The notes beneath the pieces were generated by a model that saw nothing but the letters and a program-made list of their open reading frames with translations, was not told the DNA's origin and searched no databases. Below, one piece after another: positions 1 to 5,664 of a DNA stretch of 6,093 nucleotides. Origin of the DNA: Cellvibrionales bacterium. Its GTDB lineage: Bacteria; Pseudomonadota; Gammaproteobacteria; Pseudomonadales; JAHEGP01. Within the stretch, counting starts at the first letter, position 1. Each line of letters opens with the position of its first letter. Where the stretch lies: positions 1-6,093 of the forward strand of contig JAHEGP010000194.1 of the NCBI GenBank assembly GCA_024645065.1. Direction: 5' to 3'. Position numbers and translations under genes: made by a program.

Positions 1-1320
1 CAGGCCATACGCCAGGCGCAGCAATGTAATCGGGTGCTGGGGCTGGCCCGCGTGCTCTGATAAAATGCCTATGTGGGTCGCTGCCATGGGGCAGTCGCTG
101 GAAAAATAGTTTGCCTGCTGCTGGTCGACCTTACGCACGACCGGCGTCGCTATCTTGACCGATTTGGCGTGGGTCTCCTTGCGCACCGCATAGGTGCCAT
201 CGTGCCCCGAACAACGTTCTATCGGCTGCACCTGGGTCCCCGGCACCAAATTCAAAATGTCCCGGGCTTTCATGCCGATATTCTGCACTCGCAGGTGGCA
301 GGCGACCTGGTAGGAGATATCTCCCAACTCGGCCCTGAAATCGGTATTCAACGCAGCCCCTTTGTGCCGCAACCAGAGGTACTCGAAAGGATCATAGAAC
401 GCCTGCTGAACCTTGATGACGTCCGGGTCATCGGGAAACATCAGTGGCAGCTCCTGTTTGTACATCAATACGCAGGACGGCACCAACGCGGTGAGGTCAT
501 AGCCCTGGTCAACCAGCGCTGCCAGCACCGGTATATTGGCCTGCTTGGCCCGCTCTACCGATTCCAGGTCGCCCAGTTCCAGTTTAGGCATGCCACAGCA
601 CTGCTCCTTGGGCACCATTTCGATCCGGATATCGTTGTGCTGAAATACCTGAAATATGTCGGTTCCAAGTTGGGGACTGTTGTAATTGCCATAGCAGGTT
701 GCGTACAAAGCCACTTTCCCGGTGGTTTCCCCCACGGCGTTGGGCGCCGAATTACGCTCCATGCCTTTCACTCGCTTGCGCAGGGTCTTGCTGTGGTACT
801 GCGGTACCGGCGCGTCCGGGTGCACGCCCATGGAGTCCAGCAGCTTGCGGAACCTGCTGTTTTGATTGAGCTTGTTGACCGTTACATCGACCAGGGGAAT
901 GGATGCCAGGGCAGCCACCTTGTCGGTGCTGGTCAACACCCTGTCGCGCAGCGACGCCCCTTCCTCCCGGAACTTGACCGCTTTGGCCCGTAACATCAGG
1001 TGCGGGAAATCAACGTTCCACTCGTGGGGGGGGACATAGGGACACTTGCTCATGTAACACATGTCGCACAGGTAGCACTGCTCGACCACCTTGCCATAAT
1101 CTCCCTTGGCGACCCCATCTACCTCCATGGTTTCGGATTCGTCGACCAGATCGAATAACGTGGGAAAGGCGTCACAGAGGCTGACACAGCGTCGGCAGCC
1201 GTGGCAGATGTCGAAAACGCGCTCCAGCTCTCCGTTCAGCTCGTCACGATCGTAGAACGAGGGCGACCGCCAATCGATGGCGTGTCGCGTTGGTGCTTCA
1301 AGGCTTCCCTCTCGACTCAT
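1..1320 (-). CDS. (Fe-S)-binding oxidoreductase, heterodisulfide reductase/GlpC type (3' end cut by window)
   Basis: Reading the minus strand from ATG at 1320 gives 440 codons with no stop before the window edge, so the C-terminus lies outside. The N-terminal third carries two four-cysteine clusters of ferredoxin type: C39, C42, C45, C49 and C82, C85, C88, C93 (CYLCDMC...KCP). Two CCG-type domains follow: C209 with CCG at 241-243 and C283, then C341 with a CSG variant at 370-372 and C410. This is the architecture of GlpC and HdrD-like electron-transfer proteins, which pass electrons through 4Fe-4S clusters. No membrane segment or flavin domain is seen, so it is probably soluble or peripheral. 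The start is firm: an in-frame TGA sits directly before the ATG and GGGAG lies a few bases upstream. It follows the rubrerythrin gene on the same strand, 225 bp away. The substrate is unknown; donating electrons to rubrerythrin is an inference. Confidence 0.9.
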   Translation of the reverse strand, partial: MSREGSLEAPTRHAIDWRSPSFYDRDELNGELERVFDICHGCRRCVSLCDAFPTLFDLVDESETMEVDGVAKGDYGKVVEQCYLCDMCYMSKCPYVPPHEWNVDFPHLMLRAKAVKFREEGASLRDRVLTSTDKVAALASIPLVDVTVNKLNQNSRFRKLLDSMGVHPDAPVPQYHSKTLRKRVKGMERNSAPNAVGETTGKVALYATCYGNYNSPQLGTDIFQVFQHNDIRIEMVPKEQCCGMPKLELGDLESVERAKQANIPVLAALVDQGYDLTALVPSCVLMYKQELPLMFPDDPDVIKVQQAFYDPFEYLWLRHKGAALNTDFRAELGDISYQVACHLRVQNIGMKARDILNLVPGTQVQPIERCSGHDGTYAVRKETHAKSVKIATPVVRKVDQQQANYFSSDCPMAATHIGILSEHAGQPQHPITLLRLAYGL

Positions 1321-1470
1321 TCATCTTCTCCCGCATCCCTCTGCCGGCAGGTGTCGACAGAATTTCCAAGCCTTTGGGCCATGCCCTCGGGTAGTATGAG
1401 CGACGTTGCTAACTATTGGCAGGGGTCCATGAGCAACTCCCGGTCGCGCCGCAGCCAGACCGGGTACGGT

Positions 1471-1504
1471 GCGTCACCCGGGGCTACCAGCCCCCTGGTG
1501 ACGC
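1471..1504 (-). terminator. Strong intercistronic hairpin downstream of rubrerythrin
   Basis: An inverted repeat has outer arms GCGTCACC (1471-1478) and GGTGACGC (1497-1504), inner arms GGGGCT (1480-1485) and AGCCCC (1489-1494), and a 3-base loop. One to two unpaired bases separate the inner and outer stems, and a few more pairs are possible outside. It starts about 41 bases after the rubrerythrin stop codon in the direction of transcription. No T-run follows it on either strand, so it is not a textbook intrinsic terminator. It may be a leaky terminator, an mRNA-stabilising 3' structure or a processing site that lowers expression of the downstream Fe-S oxidoreductase relative to rubrerythrin. 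The hairpin is seen directly; its role is inferred. Confidence 0.5.
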
Positions 1505-1545
1505 CCCGACCCTGCTTTAACAAACAACGTTAGTACCGGCTCAGC

Positions 1546-1965
1546 TCAAGCGTCCAGGCCGTCCAGCGCTTTCTGGAAGCGATTGGCATGGCTACGCTCT
1601 GCTTTCGCCAGAGTCTCGAACCAGTCGGCGATTTCGTCGAAGTTTTCGTCGCGAGCGGTCTTGGCCATTCCGGGGTACATGTCGGTGTACTCATGGGTTT
1701 CCCCGGCGATCGCTGCTTTCAGGTTGTCGCTGGTGCCACCAATCGGCAGGCCGGTAGCCGGATCCCCGGTTTGCTCCAGGTATTCCAGGTGACCGTGGGC
1801 ATGCCCGGTTTCCCCTTCAGCGGTCGACCGAAACACCGCAGCCACGTCATTGTAGCCTTCGACGTCGGCCTTGGCGGCAAAGTAAAGATAGCGGCGATTC
1901 GCCTGGGACTCACCGGCAAAGGCGTCTTTGAGATTTTGCTCGGTTTTGGAATCTTTCAGTGACAT
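1546..1965 (-). CDS. Rubrerythrin family protein, diiron domain only (no rubredoxin domain)
   Basis: A 139-residue ferritin-like four-helix protein, probably a cytoplasmic peroxide reductase. All expected diiron ligands are present in family order: E19 (GESQANRRY), E52 with H55 (ExxH), E89 and E92 (GETHEYTD), and E123 with H126 (ERSH). Classical rubrerythrins are about 190 residues with a C-terminal rubredoxin domain binding iron through two CxxC pairs. This one stops after the helical bundle and contains no cysteine, so electrons must come from a separate protein. The ATG at 1965 is chosen because AAGGAG lies 6 bases upstream and the family N-terminus fits. The frame is open to 2115, but that would overlap the oxyR start and add residues without family character. 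It is divergent from oxyR and upstream of the Fe-S oxidoreductase, which suggests peroxide-controlled expression. Confidence 0.95.
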   Translation of the reverse strand: MSLKDSKTEQNLKDAFAGESQANRRYLYFAAKADVEGYNDVAAVFRSTAEGETGHAHGHLEYLEQTGDPATGLPIGGTSDNLKAAIAGETHEYTDMYPGMAKTARDENFDEIADWFETLAKAERSHANRFQKALDGLDA

Positions 1966-1971
1966 ACAACT

Positions 1972-1977
1972 CTCCTT
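1972..1977 (-). promoter_or_regulatory. Ribosome binding site of rubrerythrin
   Basis: The minus strand reads AAGGAG followed by six bases (AGTTGT) and then ATG at 1965. This near-perfect Shine-Dalgarno sequence decides the start against the longer open frame and suggests strong translation. Confidence 0.8.
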
Positions 1978-2034
1978 GGTCTTTATCGGTTGAGCGGTGC
2001 AATTTTGCTCTTGTTGGCTCCGTCTTTCATGAGC

Positions 2035-2064
2035 TTGCCCATAGGCTAAGCTCCTCGATACAAT
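2035..2064 (+). promoter_or_regulatory. oxyR: Candidate sigma70 promoter of oxyR
   Basis: TTGCCC (2035-2040, -35-like) and TACAAT (2059-2064, 5 of 6 matches to the -10 consensus) are separated by 18 bases. Transcription would begin near 2071 and give a leader of about 36 bases before the oxyR ATG. A second TACAAT at 2068-2073 has no good -35. This is a motif match by eye only. Confidence 0.35.
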
Positions 2065-2106
2065 CTGTACAATGAATTTTTTGCTTGATATCAATCGGTT
2101 TTTTCG

Positions 2107-3045
2107 ATGGCTCATTTGCCCACGCTCAAACAGCTCAAATACCTCTGCGCGCTAGCCAGGTCCCGCCATTTCGGTAATGCGGCAAAGGCCTGCCACGTAT
2201 CCCAATCAACCCTGAGCGCCGGCATTCTGGAACTCGAGGACAACCTTGGCGCCGTGCTGGTCGAACGCAGTAGCAAGCGAGTCATGCTCACTCCCCTGGG
2301 GGAGGAATTTGTTGAGCGCAGCCAGGCCGTGCTCAACGAGGTTGAGGACCTGCTGGGGCTTTGCGAGGCTTCCGGGGAACCCTTCAGCGGCAAGATACGA
2401 CTGGGGGTCATTCCGACGATAGCCCCCTTCATGCTGCCGGGACTACTCAACAACCTGCGAAAAAGGCACCCGCGATTCCAGTTGTTTATTCGCGAGGACC
2501 TGAGCTCCAACCTGGTCGATGCGCTGAATATGGGTGAACTGGACATCCTGCTACTGGCGCTGCCCTACCCCATGGAGGGCGTCGAGGAAATGCCCCTGTT
2601 CGACGAGCGCTTCCTGCTGTGTTATCCCCGGGATCACCCTCTGGGTGAACGCCGGGTATTGCACACCAGCGACCTGCAGGGCCACGACCTTCTGCTGCTG
2701 GAGGATGGCCACTGCCTGCGAGATCACGCGCTGCAGGCCTGCAAGCTGAAAAGCAAGCAGATTTCTGTGGCCTACTCGGCAACCAGCCTCAATACCATCG
2801 TGCAAATGGTCGCCAACTACATTGGCATCACCCTGTTACCGGAAATGGCCTTGGACGCGCGCATTTTAAGTGGCACCCAGGCCCGCACCCGGCCCTTCAG
2901 CGAGGCCGGTGTGAGCCGCACCATTGGTCTCGCCTGGCGCCGGAAAACCCCGCGCAGCAGGGAATATCGGGCGCTGGGCGAGTTCATCCAGACCCAGCGC
3001 CGGAAATCTGTCGCGAAATCATCGTCACTGGCTTCAGCCACCTGA
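2107..3045 (+). CDS. oxyR: Hydrogen peroxide-sensing LysR-type regulator OxyR
   Basis: A 312-residue LysR-type regulator, close to the usual OxyR length of about 305. The N-terminal winged helix-turn-helix spans roughly residues 5-64 (FGNAAKACHVSQSTLS...LEDNLG). The sensor domain holds the OxyR signature LEDGHCLRDHALQAC, with C203 and C212 nine residues apart. This is the spacing of C199 and C208 in Escherichia coli OxyR, which form the peroxide-induced disulfide. The ATSLNTIVQMVA and GITLLPEMAL stretches also match OxyR rather than general LysR proteins. The ATG at 2107 gives the family-like start MAHLPTLKQL, but no Shine-Dalgarno is visible; the bases before it are T-rich. It is divergent from rubrerythrin, which is therefore a likely target. 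The C-terminal tail after about residue 297 is basic, serine-rich and unremarkable. Confidence 0.96.
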   Translation: MAHLPTLKQLKYLCALARSRHFGNAAKACHVSQSTLSAGILELEDNLGAVLVERSSKRVMLTPLGEEFVERSQAVLNEVEDLLGLCEASGEPFSGKIRLGVIPTIAPFMLPGLLNNLRKRHPRFQLFIREDLSSNLVDALNMGELDILLLALPYPMEGVEEMPLFDERFLLCYPRDHPLGERRVLHTSDLQGHDLLLLEDGHCLRDHALQACKLKSKQISVAYSATSLNTIVQMVANYIGITLLPEMALDARILSGTQARTRPFSEAGVSRTIGLAWRRKTPRSREYRALGEFIQTQRRKSVAKSSSLASAT

Positions 3046-3303
3046 AAGCCGTGCCCAGGCCTAGTTGGATACCTCCACTACCGTCAGTGCCGGGTCCCGT
3101 CATCGGTAAACTCAACCGCCAGGATAAACGAAGCACCGTAATTCATCAGATAACCCTCTTCGGTGAGATCAGTGCTGGGATTCACTACCTGGCGTTAGCT
3201 CAGTTGCTGGCAGAGGCCAAACTTTATGCCCGCGTTAGAATACCAGTGCTGCAAGTTTTCCATTAAACTCTTGCGGCTTCAACTACAGGGGCAAACGCCA
3301 GAG
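3046..3303. other. 258-bp stretch between oxyR and the lipoprotein gene
   Basis: No intact gene is seen here. On the plus strand a 71-codon open frame (3051-3266) has no family character and is not called. On the minus strand there is a possible acylase relic, listed separately. A lone -10-like TAGAAT sits at 3236-3241 without a convincing -35 and could serve the lipoprotein gene. No hairpin with a T-run is visible after the oxyR stop. Confidence 0.5.
3084..3194 (-). pseudogene. Possible relic of a penicillin-amidase/acyl-homoserine-lactone acylase-type gene (C-terminal part)
   Basis: A 36-codon open stretch on the minus strand, bounded by in-frame stops (TAA at 3197-3195 and TGA at 3086-3084), contains TEEGYLMNYGASFILAVEFT followed by DDG. 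This resembles the C-terminal strand region of N-terminal-nucleophile acylases, where YGxSF is followed by a hydrophobic strand and a DDG turn. After the DDG turn a one-base shift would continue as RALTVVEVSN before a further stop, as expected of a decaying coding sequence. No start codon context or flanking domain is present. The assignment comes from memory of the family pattern in one short segment and could be coincidence. Confidence 0.25.
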
Positions 3304-3723
3304 ATGAAGACATTTTCGCTAGTCGGCGCCGTCATTGGGCTGGCCGTCATCATGACGGGCTGCAACCAGGGCAAGGCAGTAAAAGAGGACCAGGGCATGG
3401 CAATAATCAAGGTAGAGGCGTTTTACCGGGAGCGCATGTTGGTACCGCCGGAGACCGTGCTCCATGTCACCCTTTCGGACGTCAGCAAAATGGACGTCGC
3501 GGCGACCCTGATCAGTGAAGTCAAACGCGAGAACCCCGGTGCGCCACCCTATCGGGTCGAACTGACCTACGCCCCCGGCAAAATAGATGAGCGCATGCGC
3601 TATGCCGTGCGCGCCTCGTTGCGCGCAAACGGAAAATTGCTGTTTACCACCACCGAATTTGTCGATGCCTTTGCCAGGGACGACAACGCAACGGTTGAGG
3701 TGTTGATGCATCGCGTGCCGTAG
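3304..3723 (+). CDS. YbaY/YscW-type lipoprotein
   Basis: A 139-residue predicted lipoprotein. Residues 1-20 form a short signal peptide with one lysine, a hydrophobic stretch and the lipobox MTGC; C20 would be lipidated. Met at -3 is slightly unusual. Asn at +2 rather than Asp favours the outer membrane. Residues about 33-137 resemble the beta-rich YbaY/YscW domain: YRERMLVPPETVLHVTLSDV near 41-60, YAPGKIDERMRYAVRASL near 89-106, and LLFTTT at 112-117. The family includes pilotin-like proteins of type III secretion and YbaY of enterobacteria, whose general role is poorly defined; no secretion genes are nearby. The ATG at 3304 is preferred over the longer frame from 3226 because only it places the signal peptide at the N-terminus. 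Its ribosome binding site is weak. It stands alone and converges on the polysaccharide gene after 51 bp. Confidence 0.85.
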   Translation: MKTFSLVGAVIGLAVIMTGCNQGKAVKEDQGMAIIKVEAFYRERMLVPPETVLHVTLSDVSKMDVAATLISEVKRENPGAPPYRVELTYAPGKIDERMRYAVRASLRANGKLLFTTTEFVDAFARDDNATVEVLMHRVP

Positions 3724-3774
3724 AGGCACCCGGTCAGGCAGCTTCAACTCGACTGTCGCGGGGAGGCGATGCCC

Positions 3775-5559
3775 TCACCGGTTCCAGTCCGGCACCACAT
3801 GCCCGACCGGGATGGTATCCGGGTCGGGGGCGCCGCTTGCCCCAGGCTGTTGCAACGGCGAACCCGGGGACCGGCCTATTCCATGCCTGCAAGCCACCAG
3901 CAGGAAAACCGTCCAAACGAGGTAGGCAAGCTGATTACCCAGCGTTGACTCCGCCAGGCCTACCAGCAGCAGCGCCACCATGCTCCAGACCAGGCCATGA
4001 GCTTCGTTCTGGCCCGCCTCGGAGGCAGTGTTAAAGCGCCGCCTGGGCCACAGGCAATAACAAACCAGTAACCCAAATCCAATGAGAGCCGGAATGCCAA
4101 ACGCTGCCGCCAGCTGCAGGTACACATTGTAAACATTGTCGATGGCCCCGTTGCCAACCAGTGGCGAGTTAGCAACATGCTCCAGTCCATGGCCCCAGGG
4201 CGTTAACCGCGACGCCAGGAGAGTCCCGAGCAGTTGCGCAAAGTCTTGCATCGAGGCCGGCATGCCCTGCAGATCCATCGCCGAGCTTGCAAGGGTTTTA
4301 TAGACGACCATCGCCAGTGCCGCGAGTGCGGCCAGGGTGAAACCCAGCGTCCCTGCGACAAGGCTGGCTTTACCAACCCGGTGCTTCGAGAGCGCGAATA
4401 GCAGATACAATCCGCCGCTCAGCAACAGCGCAATCAGGCCAATGCGGGAGCGAGTAGCCAGCAGCAACAAAAAGCCGCCCAACACGACGGATAATGCCAG
4501 TAAGCCAAACCCCCTGCCGCCCAGCGTGGCCCGATTCATCACTGCAACCGGAATGACGGCAAGCAGGTAAATCGCCAGGGTCGCAGAGCCGGAAAAAAGT
4601 GCTCGCGGTTCATGCCGAAATTGCCAACTGTCAGTCGAGGCAAGCAGCAGTTCAAGCAGACCCCAGAGCACTACGCAGAATCCGGTCACGATCATCGACC
4701 GAAGCAGCAGAGTGACATGGCGAGCAAGCGTTGGTCTGATGCTGGCAAGGAATAGCGCCAGGCACAAGCCCAGGAAAAAACCACGCACCAGGCGCAATTC
4801 CGCCACCCCATTTCCTGCCAGCCACTGGCTGAAGACGCCGGGCAGCAAGGTCAAAAAAAACAGTGCATACAGCTTTAACGGAGTTGAGTCCAGCCTGACC
4901 CGACGATTATTCGCGATAAGCCAGACCGCAAAATAGCAGAGTAAAGCGGCCTCGATATTGTACAAATAGGGAGCGCTGACAAAGCCGGGCGCGTTGACCA
5001 GCGGTCCCATCCCAACCAGCAAAAAAAGCAGCGGGTCAGGCCTTCCCTTGCTACCCAGATAACACAGCAGACACAGCGCACTCACAATTATCAGCCCAGG
5101 CTTCGATACCGAAACGTAAATGCCCTGCAGCAGCAGCGCCAGGCACAGAATACCCAGGACAATACCGCAAACCCGGGCAAGAGCCTCGCCGCCTGCTTCT
5201 GCCGTGCCAGGGTTGTGAATTTTATCGGCCGTGCAATCGCCAGCACCGGACTGACGCCCCGGAATCCAGAGGGCAAGGCCAATACCTGCGGCGCCAAAGC
5301 CAACGTCCAGCACAAAATCGATGGACGGTGGCCGAATATATTCGACGCTGGATTTGGCGAATATGTCGACCAATTCCTTGAGCAGGATCAGTGCAGCGGT
5401 GACGTAAACGCTTTTTCTGACCCCGATGAAACGTCGCAACGCGACAACCAGGGCAAATGCCACCACCAGGTGAAGGACTATATCGATGCCAACACCATAC
5501 ACCTGGATGCTGCTCAGATCGTACAGCGCGTTGCGAATTGTCCGTAGCAAGTCGAGCAA
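3775..5559 (-). CDS. O-antigen ligase/polymerase family membrane protein with N-terminal VanZ-like domain
   Basis: A 594-residue inner-membrane protein with many hydrophobic segments. Residues about 20-97 look like a VanZ-type module: D26 and H30 in GIDIVLH, KELVDIF at 61-67, DFVLD at 81-85, then FGAAGIGLAL. A polar linker (98-125) leads to the main part, where about ten or more membrane segments fill residues 128-560. The O-antigen ligase-type (Wzy_C) region includes ATRSRIGLIAL (368-378), a loop with WGHGLEHVANSPLVGNG (455-471), and DNVYNVYLQLAAAFGIPALI (474-493). Such proteins polymerise or attach polysaccharide repeat units on the periplasmic side. WaaL ligases usually have HN before the yL motif; here Y477 stands in place of His, so polymerase activity is as likely. 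The start is TTG at 5559 with AAGG 8 bases upstream; no ATG occurs between it and the sulfotransferase stop. The tail after 560 is polar and proline-rich. Confidence 0.82.
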   Translation of the reverse strand: MLDLLRTIRNALYDLSSIQVYGVGIDIVLHLVVAFALVVALRRFIGVRKSVYVTAALILLKELVDIFAKSSVEYIRPPSIDFVLDVGFGAAGIGLALWIPGRQSGAGDCTADKIHNPGTAEAGGEALARVCGIVLGILCLALLLQGIYVSVSKPGLIIVSALCLLCYLGSKGRPDPLLFLLVGMGPLVNAPGFVSAPYLYNIEAALLCYFAVWLIANNRRVRLDSTPLKLYALFFLTLLPGVFSQWLAGNGVAELRLVRGFFLGLCLALFLASIRPTLARHVTLLLRSMIVTGFCVVLWGLLELLLASTDSWQFRHEPRALFSGSATLAIYLLAVIPVAVMNRATLGGRGFGLLALSVVLGGFLLLLATRSRIGLIALLLSGGLYLLFALSKHRVGKASLVAGTLGFTLAALAALAMVVYKTLASSAMDLQGMPASMQDFAQLLGTLLASRLTPWGHGLEHVANSPLVGNGAIDNVYNVYLQLAAAFGIPALIGFGLLVCYCLWPRRRFNTASEAGQNEAHGLVWSMVALLLVGLAESTLGNQLAYLVWTVFLLVACRHGIGRSPGSPLQQPGASGAPDPDTIPVGHVVPDWNR

Positions 5560-5664
5560 CAGTTTACCCTTACCACTTACTGTGAGCTGTGCGAAAAGCC
5601 TGCCGACCTGCGCGTGGAGGCAGCGCCCCGGCTTCCCCGAACCATCCGATATAAAGTGGGTCCA
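5560..5664 (-). other. Gap between sulfotransferase and O-antigen ligase-like genes
   Basis: This stretch of about 105 bases has no stop codon in the frame shared by both flanking genes: the sulfotransferase TGA at 5667-5665 is the only stop separating them. It contains no in-frame ATG or GTG, and the conceptual translation has no family character. A weak Shine-Dalgarno-like AAGG precedes the TTG start. No terminator or convincing promoter is seen, so the two genes are probably co-transcribed. Confidence 0.5.

Larger units (their letters stand above)
1966..2106. promoter_or_regulatory. Divergent rubrerythrin/oxyR control region
   Basis: This 141-bp spacer must carry the promoters of both divergent genes and is where an OxyR operator would be expected. 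Seen in it are the tandem repeat TACAATCTG/TACAATGAA (2059-2076) and the perfect palindrome TTGATATCAA (2085-2094). Reading toward rubrerythrin, TTGATA in the palindrome would make a fair -35, but no good -10 follows at the right distance. I compared the region with the Escherichia coli OxyR pattern of four spaced ATAG/CTAT-like blocks and found only partial matches, so no operator is assigned. Confidence 0.55.

Noticed and set aside
73..993. 306-codon plus-strand open frame
   Set aside because: It is antisense to the Fe-S oxidoreductase, whose minus-strand frame is open over 440 codons with two ferredoxin-type cysteine clusters and two CCG-type domains. The plus-strand translation has no family character.
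1405..1437. Inverted repeat GTTGCT/AGCAAC with a 21-base spacer
   Set aside because: The arms are only 6 bp with a long loop, which is expected by chance.
1201..1533. 110-codon plus-strand open frame across the Fe-S gene start and the gap
   Set aside because: It overlaps the firmly placed minus-strand start and the hairpin, shows no recognisable domain and lacks a ribosome binding site.
1588..1962. 124-codon plus-strand open frame opposite rubrerythrin
   Set aside because: Shadow of the rubrerythrin gene with no family character.
2041..2077. Escherichia coli-type OxyR operator beginning at ATAG (2041)
   Set aside because: Only the first tetrad matches; the other spaced blocks agree at few positions.
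1966..2115. N-terminal extension of rubrerythrin by 50 residues
   Set aside because: The AAGGAG site and the family-typical N-terminus point to ATG at 1965. The extension is not rubrerythrin-like and would overlap the oxyR start.
2112..3041. Several minus-strand open frames opposite oxyR
   Set aside because: OxyR is complete and well conserved on the plus strand; the antisense frames are low-complexity shadows rich in Ser, Arg and Pro.
3051..3266. 71-codon plus-strand open frame after oxyR
   Set aside because: No recognisable domain and no ribosome binding site, and it ends inside the upstream region of the lipoprotein gene.
3724..3774. Bidirectional terminator between the convergent lipoprotein and O-antigen ligase-like genes
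   Set aside because: I looked for a stem-loop with flanking T/A runs in this 51-bp gap and found only short GAGG/CCTC complementarity, which is not enough to call.
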